From Coraliomargarita algicola (GTDB taxonomy: Bacteria > Verrucomicrobiota > Verrucomicrobiia > Opitutales > Coraliomargaritaceae): 64,000 nt of DNA. Position 1 is the first letter of the stretch. Each line of letters starts with the position of its first letter. The notes under the pieces were generated by a model. That model ran no database searches, had not been told where the DNA came from, and saw nothing but the letters and a program-made list of their open reading frames with translations. Both the position numbers and the translations under genes were made by a program. Of this stretch, positions 54,640-63,761 are shown piece by piece. The stretch is taken from NCBI RefSeq assembly GCF_033878955.1, contig NZ_CP138858.1, positions 310,001-374,000 of the forward strand. The letters are read 5' to 3'.

Positions 54640-55512
54640 ACAGTACTAATTGTCGATGATTCTTCCGTCGATCTTGAGATTATCTCCATGGTTTGCCGCG
54701 TACTCGGTTGCAATACAGATGTTGTTTCTGATGGATTCGAGGCGATTAATTGTTATGACCCTGAGCGGCACGCGCTGGTGTTGTGCGATTACGTAATGGA
54801 GCCGGTTAATGGGATTTACGTGATCTCGAAGATTCGAGAAACGTATCCGCATGCTAAGTGCATTATGGTGAGTGGCTTTCCCGACGTGCAGCTGCGGAGC
54901 TTTGTTGAAGAAAATCATTTGTTCGATCTAGTGGTCAAACCGATCCACACGGAAACACTTAAAAAGACGCTGCGACTCGCGCTTGATGGGGAGGACGGGG
55001 CCACCGTTGAGGTGCAGGGGATCGCTCTGAGTAATCGTATGGATGCCTGTCCCGCGCTCTGTGGCACGAGTGCGGATACGCATGCCTTGCGAGAGCAATT
55101 GAGCGAGCAGATCTCTTGCCAACACCCTTTTATGCTCTTGGGCACAGCTGATTCCAGTAAGCGTGAAATCGCCGAATTTGTTCATCAAAATGGTTCTCAT
55201 GCTGGAGGTCCATGTGTGATCTACGATGCTTGCGCACAGAGCGAGGCGGACTTGCAGCGCGACCTAGTCGATGCCGCCGGCAACTTTGGCATTCAGGTAG
55301 AGCGCGCCGAAAAGGGCACGCTCATTTTGCAGCATGTAGATCGTCTCCCCCTGAGCATTCAAAAACTACTGGCGAGAGGCTTCGATCAACTCGCACAACA
55401 TACCCGGCTTATTTTATTGGCGGAGACGCCCTTGGAAGAGGGGCTCGAGCAGGGCACGGTCGACGATGAGTTTTATTTCAAGGCCGCTTCCGAGGTAATA
55501 GAGGTGCCATAA
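54628..55512 (+). CDS. Response regulator with a degenerate NtrC-like AAA domain
   Basis: The 294-residue protein has an intact receiver domain: VLIVDDSSVDLE, phosphoacceptor D54 in LVLCDYVMEPVNGIYV, CIMVSGFPD and the Lys in LVVKPIHTETL. Residues 135-290 align by pattern with the front of a sigma-54 activator ATPase: LCGTSADTHALREQLSEQIS, then LLGTADSSKREIAEFVHQNG at the Walker A position, and RAEKGTLILQHVDRLPLSIQ at the Walker B region. The GxxGxGK and GAFTGA motifs are missing and no DNA-binding domain follows, so it cannot be a normal activator. It may have become a protein-interaction or signalling adaptor. A kinase partner is not adjacent. Confidence 0.78.
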   Translation: MPDHTVLIVDDSSVDLEIISMVCRVLGCNTDVVSDGFEAINCYDPERHALVLCDYVMEPVNGIYVISKIRETYPHAKCIMVSGFPDVQLRSFVEENHLFDLVVKPIHTETLKKTLRLALDGEDGATVEVQGIALSNRMDACPALCGTSADTHALREQLSEQISCQHPFMLLGTADSSKREIAEFVHQNGSHAGGPCVIYDACAQSEADLQRDLVDAAGNFGIQVERAEKGTLILQHVDRLPLSIQKLLARGFDQLAQHTRLILLAETPLEEGLEQGTVDDEFYFKAASEVIEVP

Positions 55513-55650
55513 CTTTCGCCGGCACTCGATCGGACATCGTGTCTGTATGCGTGTGTTTTTTCATGTAGACACTAAGATTTACTGGAAAACCGTCTCGACA
55601 AAATTTCTGAGGGTGAAACCCTCATCGCTTCACTGTAAAACAGGACTATC

Positions 55651-56691
55651 ATGCAAGAAAAGTTAACAGCCATCGTCGCGGGCGTGCAAGAATCTGCACC
55701 CAAGCTACAAACGCGCGCAGAATTTGAGGCCTACAAGGCTACTATTTCCGGCCCCAAGGGGTCTTTGACCGATGTCATGAAAGGCATGGGCAAAGTGCCC
55801 AAAGAAGACAAGCCTGCCATGGGTAAGTTGATCAACCAGGCGAAGACCGCGGTGCAAGCCGCGTTTGATCAGGTCGTCGAGCGACTTGAAGCAGCCGAAT
55901 TGGCGGCCAAGTTAGGTCCTGCGATCGATCCGACGCTACCTGCGCCAGACCCAAGTCGGGGGACTTTGCATCCCATCGCCCAAGTGCGCGAAGAGATGGT
56001 CGAGCTTTTTCGCCGTATCGGCTTCTCCGTTGCGGAGGCCACTGAGGTCGAGACCGAACACTATTGCTTCGATGCGCTTAACATCCCCAGCGATCACCCC
56101 GCACGTGATATGCAGGACTCCTATTACCTGCCCGATGCTTTAAAGGTTAACAACGTCAGCAAGCACGCCGACGAAAAATACCTGCTGCGCACACATACCT
56201 CTACCGTGCAGATTCGCACCATGCTCCAGTCGAAGCCGCCGATTCGTATCGTTGCGCCGGGTCGTTGCTTCCGTCGCGACACCCCGGACGCCACGCACAG
56301 TGCCAACTTCCACCAAATCGAAGGGCTGTATGTGGATAAAAACGTGACACTGCTCGACCTCAAAGCGACGCTGGACCACTTCGTTAAAACCATCTTCGGC
56401 CCCAAGGCAAAGACTCGTCTGCGCCCGAGCTTTTTCCCATTTACCGAGCCTAGCTTCGAGATGGACTTCTTTTCACCCGACCTTGGCAAGTTAAGTAACA
56501 AATGGCTGGAGATTATGGGCTGTGGCATGGTCGACCCCGAGGTCTTTAAAGCCGTAGGCATCGACCCCGAAGTTTACACCGGCTTCGCCTTTGGCATGGG
56601 GATCGAGCGCATCGCCATGATCCTGCAAAACGTCGACGACATTCGCTATTATTATCAAAACGACGTCCGCTTCCTCAAGCAGTTCGCCTAA
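55651..56691 (+). CDS. pheS: Phenylalanyl-tRNA synthetase alpha subunit
   Basis: The 346-residue protein has the N-terminal coiled-coil region and a class II core: HPIAQVREEMVELFRRIGFS, LLRTHTSTVQIRTMLQSKPP, APGRCFRRDTPDATHSANFH and the motif 3 region GMGIERIAMILQNVDDIRYY. It pairs with PheT to charge tRNA-Phe. AGGA lies eight bases before the ATG, one of the better ribosome-binding sites in the window. pheT follows after about 147 bases, further than usual. Confidence 0.97.
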   Translation: MQEKLTAIVAGVQESAPKLQTRAEFEAYKATISGPKGSLTDVMKGMGKVPKEDKPAMGKLINQAKTAVQAAFDQVVERLEAAELAAKLGPAIDPTLPAPDPSRGTLHPIAQVREEMVELFRRIGFSVAEATEVETEHYCFDALNIPSDHPARDMQDSYYLPDALKVNNVSKHADEKYLLRTHTSTVQIRTMLQSKPPIRIVAPGRCFRRDTPDATHSANFHQIEGLYVDKNVTLLDLKATLDHFVKTIFGPKAKTRLRPSFFPFTEPSFEMDFFSPDLGKLSNKWLEIMGCGMVDPEVFKAVGIDPEVYTGFAFGMGIERIAMILQNVDDIRYYYQNDVRFLKQFA

Positions 56692-56727
56692 AGCTTAAAT
56701 TTAAAAATTAGAAGATTTATAGCTAGA

Positions 56728-56820
56728 ATCCACTCAACGAGCAGAAGCATTCGATCTGCGACATTGAGAATTCTGCATATACGTGAGTGGAGCTAAGATT
56801 CTGCCTATAATAATTCTGCC
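56728..56820 (+). other. Structured spacer between pheS and pheT with ATTCTGC repeats
   Basis: CCACTCA (56730-56736) and TGAGTGG (56784-56790) are an inverted repeat enclosing a GCAGA (56741-56745) and TCTGC (56755-56759) hairpin. ATTCTGC occurs near 56770, 56799 and 56813, and TATAAT lies at 56806-56811. It could be an internal promoter with a leader structure for pheT or an RNA structure controlling readthrough. Function is not shown. Confidence 0.35.
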
Positions 56821-56838
56821 AAAATCAACTTTCCTGAA

Positions 56839-59298
56839 ATGAAAATCTCCTACAACTGGCTTAAAAATTATATCGATCTCGATCCCATTCAGCACTCTCC
56901 GGAAGTGTTGGCTGAAGTCTTACCCTTGCTTGGCTTTGACATCGAGGAATACGAAAAACTGGGGCCACCACAGTTGAACAATGTCGTGGTCGGCCAAGTC
57001 CTCGAGTATATCCAACACCCTGATGCGGACCGTTTACGTTGCTGTAAGGTTTCGACCGGTAACGAGGGCGAAGTCCACGACATCGTCTGTGGTGCTAAAA
57101 ACTTTAAGCAGGGCGATAAGGTCATGGTTGCATTGCCAGGCGCGGTCCTGCCGGGGGACTTTAAGATCAAAGCGTCCAAGCTGCGTGGGCAACCGTCCGC
57201 CGGCATGATGTGCTCCGCCAAGGAACTACAGATTGGTCAAGATCACGACGGTATCATGATTCTCGACGGCGATACCGCACTCGGCACGCCTTTGAATGAT
57301 CTTTATACCGATGGCGACACGGTCTTCGATTTGGAGATCACGCCCAACCGTGTGGACGTGCTCAGTCATATCGGGGTCGCGCGCGAGCTCGCGGCTAAGT
57401 TTGGCCTGGATGTGAACTACCCCGAGGTCAAGGCCAGCACCGAAAATGAAAGCCATGGAGAGCCACTCATTTCCAGTGTCGATGTCAGTGCCTCTGAGGT
57501 CTGCCCGCACTACACCGCGATGTGCATCAAGGGCGTCAAAGTTGGCCCTAGTCCGAAATGGCTCAAGGACGCTATCGAGGCGACCGGGCAGCGTTCGATT
57601 AATAACGTCGTCGATGTTACTAATTACGTGCTTCAGGAAACCTGCCAGCCCTTGCACGCTTTTGACGCGGCCAAGATCCGAGGCGGCAAACTCGTCGTCC
57701 GCATGGCCAGCGAGGGCGAAAAAATGACCACACTCGACGAAGTCGAACGCACACTCTCCGCCGACATGGCTGTGATCGCCGATGCGGAGCGTCCACTGGT
57801 CGTGGCAGGAGTCATGGGCTCACTCGATGCCGAGGTGGATGCCGGGACGACCGACATCGTCCTTGAAGCTGCTTACTTCTCGCCCACCTCTGTGCGAGCG
57901 ACATCACGCAAGTTGGGGCTATCTTCCGACAGCTCCTACCGCTTCGAGCGTGGGGTCGATCCACAAGGAGTCACCTACGCCTCCTTGCGTGCGGTGGATC
58001 TTATTCTTGAAGTCGCCGGTGGCAGCGTGGATGGCAACCGAATCGAGGTGGGGACCGAGCCGCCTACGATCTCGGAAGTTACCTTATTCCCCGATCGCGT
58101 ACGTAAGTTTATCGGATTCGAGGTGAGCGACGAAGAAATACAAACCGTGCTCGAATCCTTGGGGCTTGCTGTCGCGATTCACGATGCCGACGATGGCTCC
58201 GTTCGTTGGGAAGTTACGATTCCTTCTTACCGTCAAGACCTGCAACGCGATGTCGATTTGATCGAAGAATTTATCCGTGTCTATGGCACCGATAAGATCC
58301 CTGAGTCTGAAGTCAGCGCACGTGGCATCAGCACACAAGACCACCGCATTTACACCGTAAACGAAGCTGTCGCCAATTACTTGACCGGTCAAAACTTCAA
58401 CGAAGCCTTCCTCTATTCGCTGCGCGATCCGGAAGAGACTCAGTTCTTTTTTGGTGAGGAAAGCTTTAAAGTGCTGGCATTGGACAATCCGCTTCAGAGC
58501 GACCAAAGCCACCTGCGGCCTTCGCTCATACCGGGCTTGTTGGATGTGCTCAAGCTCAACGCTGCCCGCGGCACTGGAGCGACTCGCTTCTTCGAGCGCG
58601 GCCATGTTTATCGCGAAGTTAAAGGTCAAATGCTTGAGCTGATCTCTGTCGGCTTTGTGATCGTGGCGGATCAGATTAGCCGCGAATGGCGCCAGCGCGA
58701 AGTCGCCGACTTTTACACCGCACGCACCCTCGCAGGCGAAGTGCTGGAACTCGCTGGCGCCGCAGCTAACAAGTTGACCTTTCAACCGATCGAAGCGTGT
58801 AAGCTCTGGCAACCCGGTCATTCCGCCGAAGCGGGTGACTTTGCCAAAATGGGATTCATGGCCACCTGTGGTTTGCTCAATATGGCGACCTTGAAAGAGC
58901 GCTGGGATTTGACGACACCGGTGATTGCCGGTTCGATTTTGATGACGCCCAAGTTCTTCGAGCGCAAAGCCAAACGTGGACGCCACACAGGCGTTAGCAA
59001 TCAACCTGCTTCGGCCAAGGACCTCGCTCTGATCGTGGATCAGTCCGTACTGGCGGGCGATGTTGAAAGGCAAGTCGCTAAATTTGCGAAAAAGGCCACC
59101 CAAGGCTTTGATTGTGAAAGCGTGCGTATTTTCGACCTTTACGAAGGCACAGGACTTCCTGAGGGCAAGAAGAGCCTCGCCGTCAGCATGAGCTTCCGCG
59201 CGGCAGATCGCACCCTGAAGGATAAAGAAGTCAACGCCGCCTTCGATGGCATCCAGAAATTGATCAGCGAAAAGACTGACTTCCAAATCCGCAAGTAG
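56839..59298 (+). CDS. pheT: Phenylalanyl-tRNA synthetase beta subunit
   Basis: The 819-residue protein follows the family layout: MKISYNWLKNYIDLDPIQHS, an OB-fold tRNA-binding domain (VVGQVLEYIQHPDADRLRCC, KVSTGNEGEVHDIVCGAKNF), B3/B4 editing domain (GQRSINNVVDVTNYVLQETC), B5 domain (SDSSYRFERGVDPQGVTYAS), a core lacking catalytic residues, and a C-terminal FDX-ACB anticodon-binding domain with VSMSFRAADRTLKDKEVNAA. It forms the alpha2beta2 enzyme with PheS. The ATG has no Shine-Dalgarno sequence. Confidence 0.97.
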   Translation: MKISYNWLKNYIDLDPIQHSPEVLAEVLPLLGFDIEEYEKLGPPQLNNVVVGQVLEYIQHPDADRLRCCKVSTGNEGEVHDIVCGAKNFKQGDKVMVALPGAVLPGDFKIKASKLRGQPSAGMMCSAKELQIGQDHDGIMILDGDTALGTPLNDLYTDGDTVFDLEITPNRVDVLSHIGVARELAAKFGLDVNYPEVKASTENESHGEPLISSVDVSASEVCPHYTAMCIKGVKVGPSPKWLKDAIEATGQRSINNVVDVTNYVLQETCQPLHAFDAAKIRGGKLVVRMASEGEKMTTLDEVERTLSADMAVIADAERPLVVAGVMGSLDAEVDAGTTDIVLEAAYFSPTSVRATSRKLGLSSDSSYRFERGVDPQGVTYASLRAVDLILEVAGGSVDGNRIEVGTEPPTISEVTLFPDRVRKFIGFEVSDEEIQTVLESLGLAVAIHDADDGSVRWEVTIPSYRQDLQRDVDLIEEFIRVYGTDKIPESEVSARGISTQDHRIYTVNEAVANYLTGQNFNEAFLYSLRDPEETQFFFGEESFKVLALDNPLQSDQSHLRPSLIPGLLDVLKLNAARGTGATRFFERGHVYREVKGQMLELISVGFVIVADQISREWRQREVADFYTARTLAGEVLELAGAAANKLTFQPIEACKLWQPGHSAEAGDFAKMGFMATCGLLNMATLKERWDLTTPVIAGSILMTPKFFERKAKRGRHTGVSNQPASAKDLALIVDQSVLAGDVERQVAKFAKKATQGFDCESVRIFDLYEGTGLPEGKKSLAVSMSFRAADRTLKDKEVNAAFDGIQKLISEKTDFQIRK

Positions 59299-59325
59299 AG
59301 GGCTGCTGCACCGTTTTCAAGATTC

Positions 59326-59361
59326 CCCTCTCTTGGCCAGTTTACGCTGACTAAGAGAGGG
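59326..59361 (+). terminator. Hairpin terminator candidate after pheT
   Basis: CCCTCTCTT (59326-59334) pairs with AAGAGAGGG (59353-59361), a 9-bp stem with an 18-base loop that contains a minor CAG/CTG pairing. It has no T tract, so the stop may be factor-dependent. Confidence 0.5.
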
Positions 59362-59492
59362 ATTTGGAGCAAACGAAGCCTCAAACGACACATTCTATCA
59401 CACGTCAAAAAACGACAAAAATCTAAGTGGTGCCGCCACTTGGACAGATTATAATTGGCATCCTTCACCATATCCAGTAGCTAGAGTTGCTT

Positions 59493-59744
59493 ATGAACTA
59501 TACACCTGTTGCTTTCATTCAAAATTTAAGTACGCCAGAGATCGTTATGATCGGCTGCGTCATTTTGCTTTTTTTCGGAGCCAAGCGCTTGCCCGAACTC
59601 GTTCGATCACTCGGCAAGTCGGTCGGTGAATTTAACCGGGCCAAGGCCGGCATCGAAGAAGATTTCCGCTCGGCGATGGATGTTAAAGACATCGACAATA
59701 AGCCACGCCCTCAAGAGGCAAAGGCACCTGCTGAATCCGCATAG
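59493..59744 (+). CDS. tatA: Twin-arginine translocase subunit TatA/TatE
   Basis: The 83-residue protein has a single N-terminal membrane helix and the TatA/E hinge: STPEIVMIGCVILLFFGAKR then LPELVRSLGKSVGEFNRAKA, followed by an amphipathic helix and a charged tail. It polymerises to form the Tat pore for folded proteins. The ATG at 59493 is preferred over a TTG at 59487. TatB and TatC are not in the window. Confidence 0.92.
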   Translation: MNYTPVAFIQNLSTPEIVMIGCVILLFFGAKRLPELVRSLGKSVGEFNRAKAGIEEDFRSAMDVKDIDNKPRPQEAKAPAESA

Positions 59745-59809
59745 CCTCTGCATGCGCCGCCGTGTCGAGCGGGGAGACCAGTTTGCACCGTCAATAGACG
59801 TGAATTAGA

Positions 59810-59833
59810 GCCATCGCCGATTCGGGCGATGGC
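59810..59833 (+). terminator. Hairpin terminator candidate after tatA
   Basis: GCCATCGCC (59810-59818) and GGCGATGGC (59825-59833) form a 9-bp perfect GC-rich stem with a 6-base loop about 65 bases after the tatA stop. The T-rich tail is absent, so efficiency is uncertain. Confidence 0.55.
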
Positions 59834-59957
59834 ATAACTCACAAATGACAACTTCGAGTGCAATGCTGGGCAGGTAGACGATTTGGGAGGATTGTCTATT
59901 TGATTTTTTTCGTTTCACTGGGTTGCAGAGTCGGAGCGCTTGAGTTTAGCTTTTGCG

Positions 59958-60737
59958 ATGCTTACATTACTTTCGCCTGCGAAGTCTTTGGACTATGACT
60001 CTCCTTTACCGATTACACGTGCGACCCAGCCGCGCTTGAAAACGGAGACGGCTGCGTTGATTGAACAGTTGCAGCAGCTGTCTGCGCAGCAGATCGGGAC
60101 GCTTATGAAGGTGAGCGATAAGCTGGCAAAGCTGAATTATGAGCGTTTTCAGGGCTTTGATGCTGCCTATACTAAAGACAATAGTCGCCCGGCGATTTTT
60201 GCCTTTGTGGGGGACGTGTACCAAGGCATGGCACTTTCAGATTGGTCGGCTGACGACTTCGCGATGGCGCAAGATAAGATCCGTATCTTGTCGGGGCTTT
60301 ATGGGGTTTTGCGCCCGTTGGACCGCATGCAGCCGTATCGGCTGGAGATGGGCACGCGCTTTGAAAATTCGCGTGGCAAGAACCTTTACCAGTTTTGGGG
60401 CGACCGCATTACTGAACTGTTAAACGCAGATCTAAAGAAGTCTGAATCAGATGTGGTTTTGAACTTAGCCTCGAATGAGTATTTCTCTGCGGTCAATCCG
60501 TCGAAGCTTCAGGGCAATTTGATCAGCCCGGTGTTTAAAGACGAAAAGAACGGGAAATATAAAATCATCTCGTTCTACGCGAAGAAAGCACGGGGCATGA
60601 TGGCTGATTACGTGATTAAAAATGACGTTACACAGCTTGGCGATCTACTTGAATTCTCCTCTGCGGGCTACCGCTACGACGCAGAAAGCTCCACCGAGGC
60701 GAAGCCGGTCTTTCTGCGCGCAGAGGGAGCTCAATAG
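59958..60737 (+). CDS. yaaA: Peroxide stress protein YaaA (DUF328)
   Basis: The 259-residue protein starts MLTLLSPAKSLDYDSPLP and has the family blocks AIFAFVGDVYQGMALSDWSA, KIRILSGLYGVLRPLDRMQP, YRLEMGTRFENSRGKNLYQF and FYAKKARGMMADYVIKN. YaaA proteins limit iron-dependent damage during peroxide stress and bind DNA in E. coli. An in-frame start at 59940 would add six residues; the ATG at 59958 matches the family. It is convergent with gltX, with two bases between the stops. Confidence 0.95.
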   Translation: MLTLLSPAKSLDYDSPLPITRATQPRLKTETAALIEQLQQLSAQQIGTLMKVSDKLAKLNYERFQGFDAAYTKDNSRPAIFAFVGDVYQGMALSDWSADDFAMAQDKIRILSGLYGVLRPLDRMQPYRLEMGTRFENSRGKNLYQFWGDRITELLNADLKKSESDVVLNLASNEYFSAVNPSKLQGNLISPVFKDEKNGKYKIISFYAKKARGMMADYVIKNDVTQLGDLLEFSSAGYRYDAESSTEAKPVFLRAEGAQ

Positions 60738-60739
60738 CT

Positions 60740-62104
60740 TTATCCGATGAAGCGTTTGATGCGTGTCACGACACGCTCACGCCCCATCACGGCTAGCATT
60801 GGAAGTAGGTCGGGGCCGCCAGCTTGCCCGCTGGTTGCATAACGCAGCGCGGGGAAGTATGCGAAGACTTTCTTCCCTTGCGCTTCGGCCTGTGCCTCCA
60901 GGGCGCTCTTGAGGCTGTCGGCATCGAAAGGTTCCAGGGCTTCGAGGATGGGGAGCACTTCGGCCAGCAGTTCTTTGGGATCTGCTTTCTTGGCGATTTT
61001 GACGCCGGTCTTTTCATCCATGGCGTAGTCATCGAGGAAGAAGTAGCCGCAGAGCTCGGCGAGTGTGTCGAGTGAGCGTGCCTTGGGCTGACAGAGTGTG
61101 AGCACGGCCTGCAAATAGTCTTCGTCGACATCTTCGCTAACTGCACCGGCTTCGTTGAGGAGTGGGCGCGCGAGGAAGGTGAAGCTCTCGATATTGAGTT
61201 CACGTAAATACTCGGCGTTGAGCGCGGAGAGCTTCTTTTCGTCGAAGCGCGAGTTGCCCTTGTTGATGCCGGGGAAGTCGAACAGTTCGATGATCTCATC
61301 GATGTCCATTTTCTCGCGTTCATCTTTGGGATTCCAGCCGAGCAGGGAGATATAGTTGCGCACTGCGGACGCGAGAAAACCGCGTGACTCATACTCTTCG
61401 ATCAGGGCGCCCTTGTCGCGCTTGCTCATCTTGCCGGAGCCTTCTTCTTTGAGGATCAGTGGGATGTGCGCGAACTTAGGAGGCTCGACGCCGAAGGCTT
61501 TGAAGAGTTCCACGTGCTTACTGGTGTTGGACAGGTGATCTTCGCCGCGGATTACGTGCGTGATGCCCATCGCGATGTCGTCCACCACGTTGACGAAGTG
61601 GAAGACGGGGCTGCCATCTTTACGCACTAGCACGAAGTCTTTTTCTTCGGCGCGCTCGACACGGCCGCGCACGGCGTCGTCGATGATGACAGGCGCGGCT
61701 TTGACCTTTTCGATCTCGGCTTTCAGATAGTCGTCGTAGGCGGTGTAACGTTCGCCTTCGAGTTTAAACCAGATCGCTCCATCTTTTTCGTAGGTGCGGC
61801 CAGCATCTTGGAGCTTTTTGAGATACTCGTCGTAGATTGCCTGACGCTGGCTTTGGAAGTAGGGGCCGTAGGGGCCGCCGACATCGGGGCCTTCATCCCA
61901 GTCCATGCCCATCCACTTCATGCCGTCGAGTAGCACGCGCAGTGCTTCGTCGGTGTTGCGCTCTTTGTCGGTGTCTTCTATGCGCAGCACAAATGTGCCG
62001 CCGGTGTGGCGGGCATATAACCAGTTGAAGAGGGCGGTGCGGGCACTGCCGATGTGGAAGAAGCCAGTTGGACTGGGAGCGAAACGAACGCGAACCTTGG
62101 ACAT
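60740..62104 (-). CDS. gltX: Glutamyl-tRNA synthetase
   Basis: The 454-residue class I synthetase has the HIGH-type motif in RFAPSPTGFFHIGSARTALF, FVLRIEDTDKERNTDEALRV, a GMDWDEGPDVGGPYGPYFQS catalytic-domain block, YHVIRGEDHL-like TNVIRGEDHLSNTSKH and the KMSKR loop in GSGKMSKRDKGALIEEYESR. It charges tRNA-Glu. It lies 50 bases downstream of proS on the minus strand. Its stop is two bases from the convergent yaaA stop, and no dedicated terminator was seen. Confidence 0.96.
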   Translation of the reverse strand: MSKVRVRFAPSPTGFFHIGSARTALFNWLYARHTGGTFVLRIEDTDKERNTDEALRVLLDGMKWMGMDWDEGPDVGGPYGPYFQSQRQAIYDEYLKKLQDAGRTYEKDGAIWFKLEGERYTAYDDYLKAEIEKVKAAPVIIDDAVRGRVERAEEKDFVLVRKDGSPVFHFVNVVDDIAMGITHVIRGEDHLSNTSKHVELFKAFGVEPPKFAHIPLILKEEGSGKMSKRDKGALIEEYESRGFLASAVRNYISLLGWNPKDEREKMDIDEIIELFDFPGINKGNSRFDEKKLSALNAEYLRELNIESFTFLARPLLNEAGAVSEDVDEDYLQAVLTLCQPKARSLDTLAELCGYFFLDDYAMDEKTGVKIAKKADPKELLAEVLPILEALEPFDADSLKSALEAQAEAQGKKVFAYFPALRYATSGQAGGPDLLPMLAVMGRERVVTRIKRFIG

Positions 62105-62154
62105 GAGTGAAGTGGTGTTAATTGTATAAAATCGAGGTGAGCTCTAGTAGCAGC

Positions 62155-63666
62155 CTAGTAGCTTTTGGCGAAGATGACTCGTTTGCCTGGCTTGCCGGTA
62201 AAGACACAGGGCACGACTTCGTCGACTGTGGCATTGGGGATGCACCGGACGGTCACTTTGTATTGCTTGGCAATCTTCTCTTCGAGTTCCGCATCGCAGC
62301 AGAAGCCCATCGAGGCGAAGCCGCCGTGAATCTCGTTTCCTTTGGGCGTGAAGAACTCGATGAAATCAGCCTCGTTGGTGATCTCGCGTGTGTGTGCCTT
62401 GCGGAAGGCTTTGGCCTTGGCCAGTAGGCCTGCTTGCATCTCGTCCAGTAGGTCGGCGACGCCGGCCACGAATTGATCGCGCGGGATGCTTTGCTTGTCC
62501 TTGGGCGCGCGGTCGCGGCGGCCGACAAATACATTGCCCGCTTCCATGTCCCTTGGGCCGACTTCGACGCGTAGAGGAATGCCCTTTTTAATCCAGCCCC
62601 AAGACTTTTCACCCCCGCGGATGTCGCGATCGTCGAACTCGACACGCACAGGCGCGCCCATGTAATTCTGCGCGATCAGTTGCTGCTTGAGTTCGTGGCA
62701 GTAGTCCAGCACTTGCTGGCGGGTCGCTTCCTTGGGCGTGACAGGAATGATCACGATGTGGGAAGGCGCAATGCGCGGTGGCAAGACCAGGCCATCATCG
62801 TCCGAGTGGGTCATGATCAGGCCGCCCACCAGGCGAGTGGAGACGCCCCAGGAAGTCGTCCATGCAAACTCCTCTTTGCCTTCGGCGCTGAGGTATTTAA
62901 TGTTGCTGGACTTGGCAAAGTTCTGGCCGAGGAAGTGAGAGGTGCCCGCTTGCAATGCTTTGCGGTCCTGCATCATGGCTTCGATGGCAAAGGTCGCATC
63001 GGCACCGGGGAAGCGTTCTGCTTCAGTCTTTTCACCGGTGATGACTGGCATGGCCATGAAGTTTTCGGCAAAGTCGGCATAGACTTCCAGCATTTGGCGT
63101 GTCTCCGCCATTGCCTCTTCTGCAGTGGCGTGCACGGTGTGGCCTTCTTGCCAGAGGAATTCTGCGGTGCGTAAAAACAGACGGGTACGCATCTCCCAGC
63201 GAACCACGTTGGCCCACTGGTTAATCAGCAGTGGCAGGTCGCGATAGGACTGCACCCATTTGGAAAAGAGTTCTCCGATGATCGTTTCGGAGGTCGGGCG
63301 CACGATCAGAGGCTCTTCCAGCGGGCCCGCTGGCTGCAGTTTGCCATCCTCATCGGCTTCCAAGCGTGAATGGGTGACGACGGCGCATTCCTTGGCAAAG
63401 CCTTCCACGTGGTCGGCCTCTTTTTGCAAGAAGCTCATCGGGATGAAGAGCGGGAAGTAGGCGTTTTTATGGCCCGTCTCTTTGAAGCGACGGTCCAGAT
63501 CTTGTTGAATATTTTCCCAAATGGCGTAGCCCCAGGGCTTAATCACCATGCAGCCGCGCACGGGAGAATTCTCCGCGAGATCGGCGGCCTTGACGACCTG
63601 TTGATACCATTCGGGATAGTCCTCGTTACGAGTAGGAGTGATTGCGGTTTGTGCCTGCTTTGCCAT
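62155..63666 (-). CDS. proS: Prolyl-tRNA synthetase, archaeal/eukaryal-type
   Basis: The protein is about 503 residues, without the editing insertion of the bacterial form. Class II blocks include NSPVRGCMVIKPWGYAIWEN, AYFPLFIPMSFLQKEADHVE, IVRPTSETIIGELFSKWVQS, RWEMRTRLFLRTAEFLWQEG with HTVHATAEEA, and the late DGLVLPPRIAPSHIVIIPVT. The C-terminal zinc-binding-like tail ends VFTGKPGKRVIFAKSY. The start at 63666 (MAKQAQTAITPTRNEDYPEW) is preferred over one 15 bases upstream. It is probably co-transcribed with gltX. Confidence 0.96.
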   Translation of the reverse strand: MAKQAQTAITPTRNEDYPEWYQQVVKAADLAENSPVRGCMVIKPWGYAIWENIQQDLDRRFKETGHKNAYFPLFIPMSFLQKEADHVEGFAKECAVVTHSRLEADEDGKLQPAGPLEEPLIVRPTSETIIGELFSKWVQSYRDLPLLINQWANVVRWEMRTRLFLRTAEFLWQEGHTVHATAEEAMAETRQMLEVYADFAENFMAMPVITGEKTEAERFPGADATFAIEAMMQDRKALQAGTSHFLGQNFAKSSNIKYLSAEGKEEFAWTTSWGVSTRLVGGLIMTHSDDDGLVLPPRIAPSHIVIIPVTPKEATRQQVLDYCHELKQQLIAQNYMGAPVRVEFDDRDIRGGEKSWGWIKKGIPLRVEVGPRDMEAGNVFVGRRDRAPKDKQSIPRDQFVAGVADLLDEMQAGLLAKAKAFRKAHTREITNEADFIEFFTPKGNEIHGGFASMGFCCDAELEEKIAKQYKVTVRCIPNATVDEVVPCVFTGKPGKRVIFAKSY

Positions 63667-63761
63667 AAGGGGAGCTAGCAAATGCGCCTCGCGCTCGCCT
63701 GCAATGCCAAATTAGCAAGAAGATCAAGTCGACTACGTTTTTATTCGCCTGTTCTGCCCCT

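Noticed and set aside
55545..55595. GTGTCT/AGACAC inverted repeat upstream of pheS as a T-box or attenuator
   Set aside because: The stem is only six pairs, the T run is inside the loop, and no T-box sequence or leader peptide is present.
58084..59286. 400-codon open frame antisense to pheT
   Set aside because: It mirrors the third-position bias of pheT, has no recognisable domain, and pheT is certain.
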